A DNA stretch of 64,000 nucleotides from Streptomyces aureus (GTDB lineage: Bacteria > Actinomycetota > Actinomycetes > Streptomycetales > Streptomycetaceae). The position numbers and the translations under genes were made by a program. Below the pieces are notes generated by a model. The model was not told where the DNA came from. It did no database searches and saw nothing but the letters and a program-made list of their open reading frames with translations. Shown here piece by piece: positions 41,570-52,071 of this stretch (position 1 is the first letter of the stretch; each line of letters starts with the position of its first letter). The DNA is taken from positions 133,893 to 197,892 of the forward strand of contig NZ_JNZD01000012.1 of the NCBI RefSeq assembly GCF_000725495.1, in the 5' to 3' direction.

Positions 41570-43765
41570 ATGGGCGACAAGGCGAACACACACCCCGGAG
41601 CCGCCGGCAGGGCTACGGCGGCCGACCACCCCGCGTCCGTACGGAATGTGGTGCTGGTCGGCCACAGCGGATCCGGCAAGACGACACTCGTGGAGGCTCT
41701 CGCGCTGACGGCGGGAGCGGTGAACCGGGCGGGCCGCGTGGAGGACGGCGGCACCGTCTCCGACTACGACGAGATCGAGCACCGGCAGCAGCGTTCGGTG
41801 CAGCTCTCCCTGGTACCCGTCGACTGGGACGGGTACAAGATCAACCTTCTCGACACCCCCGGATACGCCGATTTCGTCGGCGAACTGAGGGCCGGTCTGC
41901 GAGCGGCGGACGCGGCCCTCTTCGTCGTCTCGGCCGCGGACGGGGTGGACGGCTCGACCCGCATGCTGTGGGAGGAGTGCGCGGCCGTGGGCATGCCCCG
42001 GGCCATCGTGGTCACCCACCTCGAATCGGCCCGGTCGGACTTCGAGGGGATGACCTCGGTCTGCGCCGAGGCGTTCGGCGGGGACGACCCCGACGCCGTC
42101 CTGCCGCTGTACCTGCCGCTGCACGGCGCCGCGGCACCGGACGGGCACGCGCCCGTGACCGGGCTGATCGGACTGCTCACCCAGCAGCTGTTCGACTACT
42201 CCTCAGGGGAACGCAAGGAGGCGGATCCCGGGCCCGAGCAGCAGCCGCTGATCGAGACGGCCCGCAACCGGCTGATCGAGGGGATCATCGCCGAGAGCGA
42301 GGACGAGACCCTCATGGACCGCTATCTCGGCGGCGAGAAGATCGACCTCAAGACCCTGGTGCAGGACCTGGAACGGGCCGTCGCCCGCGGGAGCTTCTTC
42401 CCGGTGCTGGCCGCGGCGCCCGCCGCCGAGGGAGCGCGGCAGGGCCTCGGCACGGTCGAGCTCCTCGAACTGATCACGGGCGGCTTCCCCACCCCGCTGG
42501 AGCGCCCGGCGCCCACCGTGACGACACCGGAGGGCGCACCGCGCGAAGTGAAGGCCTGCGACCCGGACGGCCCCCTCGTCGCGGAGGTCGTCAAGACCGC
42601 GTCCGACCCGTACGTGGGCCGGGTCTCCCTGGTCCGCGTCTTCTCCGGGACCCTGCGCCCGGACGCGACGGTCCATGTCTCCGGGCACGGGCTGACCGAC
42701 CGGGGACACGAGGACCACGACGTCGACGAGCGGGTCGGCGCCCTGTCCGCGCCGTTCGGCAAGCAGCAGCGCGCCCTCACCCACTGCATCGCGGGCGACC
42801 TCGCCAGCGTGGCGAAGCTGAACCGCGCCGAGACCGGGGACACCCTCTCGGCCAAGGACGACCCGCTGCTCATGGAGCCGTGGCAGATGCCCGACCCGCT
42901 GCTCCCGCTCGCCATCCAGGCGCACAGCAAGGCGGACGAGGACAAGCTCTCCCAGGGGCTCGGCCGGCTGGTCGCCGAGGACCCCACGATGCGCCTGGAG
43001 CAGAACCAGAACACCCATCAGGTCGTCCTGTGGTGCCTGGGCGAGGCGCACGCGGACGTCGCCCTGGAACGGCTGCGCAACCGGTACGGCGTGCAGGTCG
43101 ACGTGGTCCCGCACAAGGTCTCCCTGCGCGAGACGTTCGCCGGTCCGTCCACCGGGCGCGGACGCCACGTCAAACAGTCCGGCGGGCACGGCCAGTTCGC
43201 GATCTGCGAGATCGAGGTGGAACCGCTGCCGAACGGCTCCGGCATCGAGTTCGTGGACAAGGTCGTCGGCGGCGCGGTCCCCCGGCAGTTCATCCCCTCC
43301 GTCGAGAAGGGCGTGCGCGCCCAGGCGGCCAAGGGCGTGGTCGCCGGCTATCCGCTCATCGACGTGCGGATCACGCTGAGGGACGGCAAGGCGCACTCGG
43401 TGGACTCCTCCGACGCCGCGTTCCAGACGGCGGGCGCACTCGCGCTGCGCGAGGCGGCCCGCGAGGCCACGATCCACCTCCTGGAACCGGTGGCGGAGGT
43501 GAGCGTCCTGGTCGGCGACGACTACGTGGGCCCGGTGATGAGCGACCTGTCGGGACGGCGCGGCCGGGTGGTCGGCACCGAGCAGGCGGCCGGCGGGCGC
43601 ACCCTCGTCCGCGCCGAGGTGCCGGAGATCGAGATCGGGCGGTACGCCGTCGACCTGCGGTCCGTCTCTCACGGCACCGCCCGCTTCGACCGGTCCTACG
43701 CACGGCACGAACCGATGCCGCAGCACATCGCGGACCGGCTCCGGGAGCAGGACCCGGGCACCTGA
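41570..43765 (+). CDS. Elongation factor G-like translational GTPase with degenerate G4
   Basis: 731 aa from the ATG at 41570, preceded by GGGAGG. Five-domain EF-G architecture. G1 GHSGSGKT (31-38) and G3 DTPG (95-98) are intact, but the G4 NKxD motif is replaced by THLE (149-152) and the switch I region is atypical. The C-terminal EFG domains IV-V are well conserved. It belongs to the EF-G-like group (EF-G2/FusA2-like) found beside normal fusA in actinobacteria; the function, perhaps ribosome rescue or protection, is not established. Confidence 0.85.
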   Translation: MGDKANTHPGAAGRATAADHPASVRNVVLVGHSGSGKTTLVEALALTAGAVNRAGRVEDGGTVSDYDEIEHRQQRSVQLSLVPVDWDGYKINLLDTPGYADFVGELRAGLRAADAALFVVSAADGVDGSTRMLWEECAAVGMPRAIVVTHLESARSDFEGMTSVCAEAFGGDDPDAVLPLYLPLHGAAAPDGHAPVTGLIGLLTQQLFDYSSGERKEADPGPEQQPLIETARNRLIEGIIAESEDETLMDRYLGGEKIDLKTLVQDLERAVARGSFFPVLAAAPAAEGARQGLGTVELLELITGGFPTPLERPAPTVTTPEGAPREVKACDPDGPLVAEVVKTASDPYVGRVSLVRVFSGTLRPDATVHVSGHGLTDRGHEDHDVDERVGALSAPFGKQQRALTHCIAGDLASVAKLNRAETGDTLSAKDDPLLMEPWQMPDPLLPLAIQAHSKADEDKLSQGLGRLVAEDPTMRLEQNQNTHQVVLWCLGEAHADVALERLRNRYGVQVDVVPHKVSLRETFAGPSTGRGRHVKQSGGHGQFAICEIEVEPLPNGSGIEFVDKVVGGAVPRQFIPSVEKGVRAQAAKGVVAGYPLIDVRITLRDGKAHSVDSSDAAFQTAGALALREAAREATIHLLEPVAEVSVLVGDDYVGPVMSDLSGRRGRVVGTEQAAGGRTLVRAEVPEIEIGRYAVDLRSVSHGTARFDRSYARHEPMPQHIADRLREQDPGT

Positions 43766-43863
43766 GCCCGGGCGGACCCGGCACGGGGGCGGGGCTTTCA
43801 TCCGCCGGTGGGCGGCTTCGGCCGTCCGCCGACGAATGTCGGCCCCGGCCGATACTCTGAGAA

Positions 43864-43888
43864 CTGATCAAGACGAAGACCTGATCAA
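43864..43888. repeat. CTGATCAA direct repeat before the unknown membrane gene
   Basis: CTGATCAA at 43864-43871 and 43881-43888 (17-bp period, about one and a half helical turns), just after a possible -10 GATACT (43851-43856). The leader also has a CCGAC/GTCGG hairpin at 43829-43842. The pair may be an operator. Confidence 0.35.
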
Positions 43889-43941
43889 CAGGTGTGCGGG
43901 GCACCGAAGTCGGGAAGGCCGCAGGAGCGGGTGCGGCGGCG

Positions 43942-45609
43942 ATGGGGGCGGAAGTGGCATTCGACGGTTTCGATTTCACTCCCGGGGCGCAGGTGCCGCT
44001 CACGGGCACCGCGGGGCAGACGGCGGCGACCTTCGCCCTCGCCTCGGCGGCGTACCGCGACAGTCCGGTCGAGGAGATCCTCAAGGCCGACAACGAATGG
44101 CACCAGTCCACGGTGAAGGCCGGGCGGATCAAGCTGTTCGCGCCGAATCTCGGCGAGGCCTTCTCGGGGGCCGTCACGGCCCGGATGCTGGGCGCGGGCC
44201 GTGCCCCGCTCATCCAGTCCTTCGGCACCGAGCCGCAGGTCATCGTGGAGCACTGTCTCGCGGCGACCAACATCCGCCGTGAGCGCGACAATTGGCTGTC
44301 GGCCGTCATGGTGCTGTGCGGACTGCTGTTCCTGCCGGGGCTGTTGGTGTGGCTGATGGTCTTCCAGATCCGTACGCAGATCGCCAAGCGCACGGACAAG
44401 CGGGGTTCCGCGCTCGGCACCACGCTCCTGTTCGCCGTCGGCGCCCTGGCCGTCCTCTTCCTCATCCGTATGCCGTTCACGGGCTTCTGGGCCTGGTACG
44501 CGCGGGCCGCGGTGGTCCTGCCGGTCGTCGGCTGGCTGTGGGCGAAGCAGATCTGCGAGCGCACCGCCAAGGACCTGCGGGAGCGCTGGGCGAGCCTGCT
44601 GTCGGGCGGCGGCATCGGCGCCAAGATCCCCGAGGCGGTCCCCGGCAGCCCCGGTGAGACGGCGGCCGAGCAGCTGCGCCAGTCGCTCGCCCGGCTCACC
44701 GCGGAACAGCAGTCGAACTCGGTCTTCTACGCGGGCCCCAAGGGGATACTGGGCATGGGCACCCGCTGGGGCAGCTGGCAGCTCGCCGAGGATCTCGTGC
44801 CGCTGGACGCGAAGAAGGAGATCCATCCGTTCCGCAGCTGGGACGTCATCCGCAACATCCACGACCAGCTGCGCATGCTGGAGCGCGGTCCGCTCAACAC
44901 CGGTGGTTTCCCGGCGCCTTCGATCAAGCACTGGATCGTCACCCCGATCGGCGAGGGCGCGAAGGCGGTGTCCCGGCCGGACGGCACCGATGTCGAGGCG
45001 TACACGATCAAGTCGCACGCCGTGCAGGACATCTGCAACAAGCAGCAGTTCGGCAGCGGGGACCGGCACTACCTCGGGGTCCAGTGGACGCTGTGGGACG
45101 GCCAGTTGATCATCACCATGATGATCACGGTGACCGTGCTGCACCAGACGCTGCGCATCGAGGTGACCGGGCACGCGCTGGGGCCGGTGAACCCACTGTT
45201 CACGAGCAAGCCGGAGGCCCCCACCAAGGAGGTCGCGAAGGCCGTCAAGTTCTGGGAGACCCGCAAGGTGAGCCTGCCGCTGGTCACCGCGGACGAGGTC
45301 GTGCGGCTCGCGGCGCGGGCGCCCCTCACCTGGTATCCGCCGCTGCTGAACTGGATCGGGGGAAGCCTGGCGCTGCCCGAGCCGTTCGGGGTGCGGCACG
45401 CCTGGGCCGACCAGCCGTGGCGGCACCGGTTCATGGCGGACGACGCGCTGCGGGCCGCGACGCCCGTGCTGCGCGTGGTGCACTCGGCGGCGATCAAGGT
45501 CCTCGAGGAGAACGGCGTCGACACGGAGAAGTTCGGCAACCGCTCGGCGTTCCTCAGCACCGCGGTGCAGGACCCCTCGCCGCGCAAGGCCGACGTCTAC
45601 GACGCGTAG
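43942..45609 (+). CDS. Conserved membrane protein of unknown function
   Basis: 555 aa from the ATG at 43942. Start is uncertain: GTG codons at 43894 and 43954 are alternatives, and AGGAG at 43923 is too far from the ATG. About 110 soluble residues come first, then three hydrophobic segments (about residues 115-200: VMVLCGLLFLPGLLVWLMVF and the following two), and a large C-terminal soluble domain of about 350 residues with many aromatic and charged residues. No motif is recognised. It lies between the EF-G-like gene and a convergent HIT gene, and its terminator is shared. Confidence 0.65.
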   Translation: MGAEVAFDGFDFTPGAQVPLTGTAGQTAATFALASAAYRDSPVEEILKADNEWHQSTVKAGRIKLFAPNLGEAFSGAVTARMLGAGRAPLIQSFGTEPQVIVEHCLAATNIRRERDNWLSAVMVLCGLLFLPGLLVWLMVFQIRTQIAKRTDKRGSALGTTLLFAVGALAVLFLIRMPFTGFWAWYARAAVVLPVVGWLWAKQICERTAKDLRERWASLLSGGGIGAKIPEAVPGSPGETAAEQLRQSLARLTAEQQSNSVFYAGPKGILGMGTRWGSWQLAEDLVPLDAKKEIHPFRSWDVIRNIHDQLRMLERGPLNTGGFPAPSIKHWIVTPIGEGAKAVSRPDGTDVEAYTIKSHAVQDICNKQQFGSGDRHYLGVQWTLWDGQLIITMMITVTVLHQTLRIEVTGHALGPVNPLFTSKPEAPTKEVAKAVKFWETRKVSLPLVTADEVVRLAARAPLTWYPPLLNWIGGSLALPEPFGVRHAWADQPWRHRFMADDALRAATPVLRVVHSAAIKVLEENGVDTEKFGNRSAFLSTAVQDPSPRKADVYDA

Positions 45610-45622
45610 CGGCCCGGTGGAC

Positions 45623-45644
45623 GGGGCGCCCGGTGGGGCGCCCC
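45623..45644. terminator. Bidirectional terminator between membrane protein and HIT genes
   Basis: GGGGCGCC (45623-45630) pairs with GGCGCCCC (45637-45644) around a CGGTGG loop, between two convergent genes 14 and 9 bp away. Confidence 0.75.
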
Positions 45645-45652
45645 GGACCCGG

Positions 45653-46201
45653 TCACGCGGTGGGCCAGGCCTCCGCCAGCATCGTGCGGGTGTCCGCGAG
45701 GAGCTGCGGCAGCACCTTGGTGTGACCGACGACGGGCATGAAGTTGGTGTCGCCGCCCCAGCGGGGCACGATGTGCTGGTGCAGATGGGCGGCGATCCCG
45801 GCGCCCGCGACGGTTCCCTGGTTCATGCCGATGTTGAAGCCGTGGGCACCGGAGGCCGTGCGCAGGGCGGTCATGGCCTGCTTGGTCAGTTCACCGAGTT
45901 CGGCGGTCTCCGGCCCGGTCAGGTCCGTGTAGTCGGCGACGTGCCGGTAGGGGACGACCATGAGGTGCCCGCCGTTGTACGGGTAGAGGTTGAGCACCGC
46001 GTACACGTGCTCCCCGCGCCTCACGATCAGCCCGTCCTCGTCGGACTTGGCCGGTATCGAGCAGAACGGACAGCCGTCCTCGGCCCCCGGGCCGGTGGGC
46101 TTGTTCTCGCCCTGGATGTAAGCCATCCGGTGGGGCGTCCACAGGCGCTGGAACGCGTCCTGCGTTCCCACTCCGATCTGCTGCTCCGGCTCACTCGTCA
46201 T
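45653..46201 (-). CDS. HIT-family nucleotide hydrolase/AP4A phosphorylase
   Basis: 182 aa from the ATG at 46199-46201; another ATG lies 4 codons upstream. HIT motif HLHQHIVPRW near the end, CPFCSIP zinc-type cysteines and YPYNGGHLMVVPYRH. It acts on diadenosine polyphosphates or AMP conjugates. From memory a close relative lies between thrS and pgsA in Mycobacterium tuberculosis. It is convergent to the unknown membrane gene and divergent from the potassium channel gene. Confidence 0.88.
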   Translation of the reverse strand: MTSEPEQQIGVGTQDAFQRLWTPHRMAYIQGENKPTGPGAEDGCPFCSIPAKSDEDGLIVRRGEHVYAVLNLYPYNGGHLMVVPYRHVADYTDLTGPETAELGELTKQAMTALRTASGAHGFNIGMNQGTVAGAGIAAHLHQHIVPRWGGDTNFMPVVGHTKVLPQLLADTRTMLAEAWPTA

Positions 46202-46280
46202 GTGTTGCAGCATATTGCTTCGCCCGTTCGCGGCGTGTCGGCGGGTGCCGTGCAAAGGACCCTGCGGCCAAGCTGTGGCC

Positions 46281-46937
46281 ATGGACGACGACAGCCCGAT
46301 GACCCGCTGGGAGCGCCGCACGGAGGTACCGCTCGCGTTCGGGTCGCTGCTGTTCCTCGCCGCCTACGCGGTCCACGTCCTGGCGCACCGGCTGCCCGAG
46401 ACGGCCCGCGACATCTGCTTCTCGGTGATCATGGCCACCTGGGCGGCGTTCCTGGTGGACTACCTGGTGCGCTGGCGGCTGAGCGGACAGGGCCGGCGGT
46501 TCGTCCGGCACCACGTGCTGGACACCATCGTCCTCGTCCTGCCGCTCATGCGTCCGCTGAGGGTGGTCAAGCTCTACGACGCCGTCCAGCGGCGCCACGG
46601 TGAGCCCCGTCTCCCGCTGTACGCGCGGGTGATCTTCTACGCGAGCCTGTCGGTCCTGCTGCTCGGTTTCTCGGGCGCCCTCGCCGTCTACCAGGCCGAG
46701 TACCAGGCGCCGCACGCGACGATCGTCACCTTCGGCGACTCGGTGTGGTGGGCGGCCTCCACGCTCGCGACCGTCGGGTACGGGGACGTGACGCCGGTGA
46801 CGCCGCTGGGGCGGACGATCGCGGTCTTCATGATGGCGTGCGGTCTGGGGCTCCTCGGCGCGGTGACGGGCTCGTTCTCCTCCTGGCTGTTGCAGGTGTT
46901 CTCGCGCGAGGGCGACGAGAAGCCCCCGGGAAGCTGA
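46281..46937 (+). CDS. Potassium channel family protein
   Basis: 218 aa from the ATG at 46281. The pore filter TVGYGD (164-169) lies between two helices at the C-terminus. Upstream are four hydrophobic segments and an arginine-spaced RPLRVVKLYD part of a voltage-sensor-like S4, so a small Kv-like channel is likely. The last coding codons form the terminator hairpin. It is divergent from HIT and convergent with thrS. Confidence 0.88.
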   Translation: MDDDSPMTRWERRTEVPLAFGSLLFLAAYAVHVLAHRLPETARDICFSVIMATWAAFLVDYLVRWRLSGQGRRFVRHHVLDTIVLVLPLMRPLRVVKLYDAVQRRHGEPRLPLYARVIFYASLSVLLLGFSGALAVYQAEYQAPHATIVTFGDSVWWAASTLATVGYGDVTPVTPLGRTIAVFMMACGLGLLGAVTGSFSSWLLQVFSREGDEKPPGS

Positions 46938-46953
46938 GCTTCCCGGGGGCTTC
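46919..46953. terminator. Terminator built around the channel gene's stop codon
   Basis: Perfect 16-bp arms (46919-46934 and 46938-46953) whose 3-nt loop is the TGA stop itself. It terminates the channel transcript and can serve the convergent thrS. Confidence 0.85.
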
Positions 46954-46977
46954 GGGTCCGGCCGCGGCGGGCGCCGG

Positions 46978-48954
<1,977 letters not shown>

Positions 48955-49095
48955 CGGTCTCTCCTGACTGAAGGGGTCCCACACCACATACGGCATGGCG
49001 TGGCAATGCCCCGAATCCTACCGAGCCCGGGGTGCCCTCCGCGAAACGGTTGTGGACAGTGCGCCCCGGTCCGTCCCGCGGACCGCCCGGTCCGC

Positions 49096-49143
49096 ATCCG
49101 GTCCGGCCTCCGGTCCCGTATCCGGTCCGGCCTCCGCTCCCGT
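49096..49143. repeat. 24-bp tandem repeat upstream of thrS
   Basis: ATCCGGTCCGGCCTCCG-type units at 49096-49119 and 49120-49143 differ at one base; a partial unit follows to about 49167 and CCGGTCCGC echoes precede. It lies in the 250-bp gap between thrS and the partner of the DUF4365 gene. Confidence 0.85.
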
Positions 49144-49204
49144 CTCCGGTCCCGCCTCGGGGCACGCGCCGCCGGATCGCCCGGCCCGGCCCGCGGAGCG
49201 GACC

Positions 49205-50422
49205 TCAGTCCTCGCTGCAAGCCTCCTCGAAGAAGTCCAGGTTCTCCTGGAGCGACTTCATCAGCCGGTCCCGGTCGGCCTCGTCCACCTGGACCGGTAC
49301 GACCCCGCCGGCGTCGCTGAGCCTGCGGAAGCCGCCGCGGCTCTCCAGGCGGCCGTGCACCCGGACCGGCAGCCCGACGATGTGGGCCTGGCCCGCGATC
49401 CGGTACGCCTCCTCGTCGAGGGTCATGCGGACGTGCGGGACCTCGGCGCCCGCGATGACCCGCAGCCGTACCGTGCCCGCCCCACGCGGCCCCGACCTGC
49501 GCATCCGGACCACGGTGCCGGTCAGCCGCACCGGCACGGACGGCTCCTCGCGCAGATAGCGGGCCCCGGCCTCGCGCAGCACGGGCAGGTCGCCGGGCGA
49601 GAACTCGACGGGCTCGGCGGGGTTCGCGCCGCCCTCCGGGACGCCCGCGGCCGGTGACCACTCGACGGTGATCCGGGCCCCCTCGGTGCCCCGGACGAGG
49701 GCCACCAGGGCGTCGGTGAGCTCATGGCTGACGCCCGCCTCCACGGCGGCGTCGAAGGCGTCCATGCCGCCGGTGGCCCGCTGGTAGTCGATGGCCTCGC
49801 GGGCCGCGCACAGCGCCTCGTGCAGGCGCACCGCGAGCGGCCGGCCCGGGGTGACGGGCACGAAGGCGGTGAGCCCGCGGCCGCCCGGTTCCGCGCCGAC
49901 CAGGACGTTCTCCAAGGAGGCGGTGGCGCCCCTGCGGTGGCGGGCTCCGTAGTAGCCGGCACGCGCGCGTGCGGCCAGCGCGCCGGCGAGCAGCATCCGC
50001 CGGGCGGCCCCGCGCGTCTGCTCCTCCACGGTCCAGGGCGCCGCGCCCACGGGTCCGGTGGGGACGTCACGCCACCAGTGGATCTCGTCGCTGGGCACGA
50101 CGAGGGCGAGGAGCACGTTGCGCGCGGACGGCGAGGCGCTGCGGGACAGCGCGACGAGCGCCTCGCCGAGGAGGTCGTCGCTGTCGGGGAAGGCCCGGTT
50201 CTCCGGCACGAGCAGGCTGGTGCCGCCGCCCCCGGGCCCGGGTGGGGTCCACCGGCCGTACCGTCCGGCGGCTCCCCCGCGGCGCTGCCAGCCGTGCCGC
50301 CGCAGCAGCGCGCCGAGCACGGCGGGGTCCACCTGGTCGGGGGCCGGCGAATCGTCCCAGAAGGCTTCGGCGGGGTGCGGCCGCACCGGCCGCAGGACCT
50401 CGTCGCCGGGGCGGTGTGTCAT
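49205..50422 (-). CDS. Unknown protein, partner of the DUF4365 gene
   Basis: 405 aa from the ATG at 50420-50422, overlapping the stop of the upstream DUF4365 gene (ATGA). Residues 1-60 include an LLRRHGWQRRGGAAGRYGR segment resembling a small RNA-binding/HicA-type fold, residues 60-290 are alpha/beta with no recognised motif, and the last 110 residues look like a beta-rich OB-like domain. I do not recognise a catalytic site. The tight coupling suggests it works with the nuclease-like DUF4365 protein. Composition is normal for the genome. Confidence 0.7.
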   Translation of the reverse strand: MTHRPGDEVLRPVRPHPAEAFWDDSPAPDQVDPAVLGALLRRHGWQRRGGAAGRYGRWTPPGPGGGGTSLLVPENRAFPDSDDLLGEALVALSRSASPSARNVLLALVVPSDEIHWWRDVPTGPVGAAPWTVEEQTRGAARRMLLAGALAARARAGYYGARHRRGATASLENVLVGAEPGGRGLTAFVPVTPGRPLAVRLHEALCAAREAIDYQRATGGMDAFDAAVEAGVSHELTDALVALVRGTEGARITVEWSPAAGVPEGGANPAEPVEFSPGDLPVLREAGARYLREEPSVPVRLTGTVVRMRRSGPRGAGTVRLRVIAGAEVPHVRMTLDEEAYRIAGQAHIVGLPVRVHGRLESRGGFRRLSDAGGVVPVQVDEADRDRLMKSLQENLDFFEEACSED

Positions 50423-50985
50423 GGTCTGCCTCCCGTCCCGACCCGCGTCATGATCTCGCACAGGGCCCGGTCGTCGAAGATCCGGGCCGTCGGAATGCGG
50501 ACGGTGGTCCGGCGCCGGCCCGTGATGGCGTGCCCGGCGAGGTTGATCCAGTAGCAGCAGTGCCGCAGGTCGAGGCGGTCGTGGCTGGCGCGCAGCCAGT
50601 CGTCCTGGGATCTGGGCACGAGCATCACGACCAGGATCTTGTGTACCGAGACCGGGGTGCGCGCGAGCTTCGCCAGGTGCTCGTTGTCGAGCGTGAAGGA
50701 GAAGGCGGGCCCCGGCGGGTTCGGCGGGATCTGGTACGTGCACTTGAGCTGCACCTTGATGGTGACTTCGTCGTCGACCGTGTGCCCGGGGGCGCTGTGG
50801 CTGACGTGCCAGTCGATGCCGTTGTCGGGAAACGGCTGGGACAGCGAACAGCCCGCGGCCGCCGCGACCGCGTGCAGGTAGCCCACCTGCAAGGTCTCCA
50901 TGCAGGCGGTGGTGGCCAGTGAGCCGCGGTGGGGTGCCGTCCGCTGGGGCAGCAGCCCGCCCCGTTCGGGCTGCGCGAGTGCCAT
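50419..50985 (-). CDS. DUF4365 protein with PD-(D/E)xK-like nuclease motif
   Basis: 188 aa. ATG start at 50983-50985 with a weak SD. Spacing of E30 in helix 1 (TACMETLQ), D58 in GIDWHV and Q79-L-K81 in IKVQLKCT fits the restriction-endonuclease-like core, with Gln in place of the usual Glu/Asp. DUF4365 proteins are found in several predicted defence or DNA-processing contexts. Here the gene is first of a two-gene operon and divergent from a DEDDh exonuclease. Nuclease activity is inferred, not shown. Confidence 0.75.
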   Translation of the reverse strand: MALAQPERGGLLPQRTAPHRGSLATTACMETLQVGYLHAVAAAAGCSLSQPFPDNGIDWHVSHSAPGHTVDDEVTIKVQLKCTYQIPPNPPGPAFSFTLDNEHLAKLARTPVSVHKILVVMLVPRSQDDWLRASHDRLDLRHCCYWINLAGHAITGRRRTTVRIPTARIFDDRALCEIMTRVGTGGRP

Positions 50986-51155
50986 GAGTCCAACAGCCTT
51001 CCAGGCTTGGTGTATCCCCGTGGCGGGTCGCTGAACTGCAAAGACCCGTACCTCTGTTGTCTCCTTCCGGCGTACGCCGCAAACAGCCCGGGTATCACCA
51101 AACAGGCAGAAGACGGCGCGTCAGCTGCCGTGGGTGAACGAGGAGTTGTGTTCGT

Positions 51156-51881
51156 ATGACGTGCTGGTACGAAGGCCCTTTGGCCGCTTTCGACACGGAG
51201 ACAACGGGCGTGGACGTCGAGACCGACCGGATCGTGTCGGCCGCCGTCGTGGTCCAGGACGCCGCGGGTGCCCGTCCGCGGGTGACCCGGTGGCTGGTGA
51301 ACCCGGGAGTGCCGGTGCCCGCGGGGGCCACGGCGGTGCACGGGCTCACGGACGACCATCTGCAGCGCAACGGCCGCTGGCCGTCGCCGGTCATGGAGGA
51401 GATAGCCCGGGAGCTGGGCGAACAGGCCGCGGCGGGCCGGCCGGTGGTGGTGATGAACGCCCCGTTCGACCTGACCCTGCTGGACCGGGAGTTGCGCAGG
51501 CACCGCGCCTCGTCGCTGGACCGCTGGTTCGAGTCGGCGTCGCTGCGGGTGCTCGATCCCCGCGTCCTCGACAAGCATCTGGACCGCTACCGCAAGGGCC
51601 GGCGCACCCTGACCGATCTGTGCGCGCACTACGAGGTGACGCTGGACGGCGCGCACGACGCGGCGGCCGACGCGCTCGCCTCGCTGGAGGTCGTGCGTGC
51701 GCTGGGACGCCGGTTCGCGTCCCGGCTGGACCGGCTGTCGCCGTCCGAGCTGCACACGCTCCAGACGGTGTGGCACGCGGCGCAGGCGCGCGGGCTCCAG
51801 GCCTGGTTCGCGCGCAGCGGTTCACCGGAGGCGGTGGACCCGGCGTGGCCGCTGCGCCCGGACCTGCAGGCGGCGGCCTGA
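51156..51881 (+). CDS. DEDDh 3'-5' exonuclease (DnaQ-like)
   Basis: 241 aa with GAGGAG upstream of the ATG. All five catalytic positions are visible: D13 and E15 (AAFDTETTG), D105 (NAPFD), H167 and D172 (HDAAAD). It resembles the epsilon/RNase T-like family without a polymerase gene; substrates can be DNA or RNA. It is divergent from the DUF4365 operon across 170 bp and ends near a terminator and tRNA-Val. Confidence 0.9.
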   Translation: MTCWYEGPLAAFDTETTGVDVETDRIVSAAVVVQDAAGARPRVTRWLVNPGVPVPAGATAVHGLTDDHLQRNGRWPSPVMEEIARELGEQAAAGRPVVVMNAPFDLTLLDRELRRHRASSLDRWFESASLRVLDPRVLDKHLDRYRKGRRTLTDLCAHYEVTLDGAHDAAADALASLEVVRALGRRFASRLDRLSPSELHTLQTVWHAAQARGLQAWFARSGSPEAVDPAWPLRPDLQAAA

Positions 51882-51925
51882 ACGGGCGTGCCCGGCCGGG
51901 CGCGGCGGCGCGCGGACAACGAAAA

Positions 51926-51950
51926 ACCGGTCCGCCGATGACGGACCGGT
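51926..51950. terminator. Intrinsic terminator for tRNA-Val and the exonuclease
   Basis: ACCGGTCCG (51926-51934) pairs with CGGACCGGT (51942-51950). On the minus strand, reading away from the tRNA, the stem is followed by TTTTT, a textbook intrinsic terminator, rare in Streptomyces. Confidence 0.88.
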
Positions 51951-51960
51951 CTTCTCCGGG

Positions 51961-52032
51961 TGGGCGATACTGGGTTCGAACCAGTGACCTCTTCGGTGTG
52001 AACGAAGCGCTCTCCCACTGAGCTAATCGCCC
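51961..52032 (-). tRNA. tRNA-Val (CAC)
   Basis: 72 nt on the minus strand, no encoded CCA. Acceptor arms GGGCGAT and ATCGCCC, D-arm GCTC...GAGC, anticodon arm CTTCG-TTCACAC-CGAAG giving CAC, T-arm ACTGG-TTCGAAC-CCAGT. It reads GTG codons, the most-used valine codon in this GC-rich DNA. A second, nearly identical gene lies at 62632-62703. Confidence 0.97.
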
Positions 52033-52071
52033 GGGAACGGACTGAACAATACAGGGCCCGGCGGGTGGGGT

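Noticed and set aside
48955..49204. T-box leader of thrS
   Set aside because: No T-box consensus, specifier stem or antiterminator can be found; the gap holds tandem repeats instead.
51007..51101. TTGGTGTATCCC and GGGTATCACCAA as an inverted operator between the DUF4365 and exonuclease genes
   Set aside because: Only 9 of 12 positions match and the three mismatches are together in the middle; could be chance.
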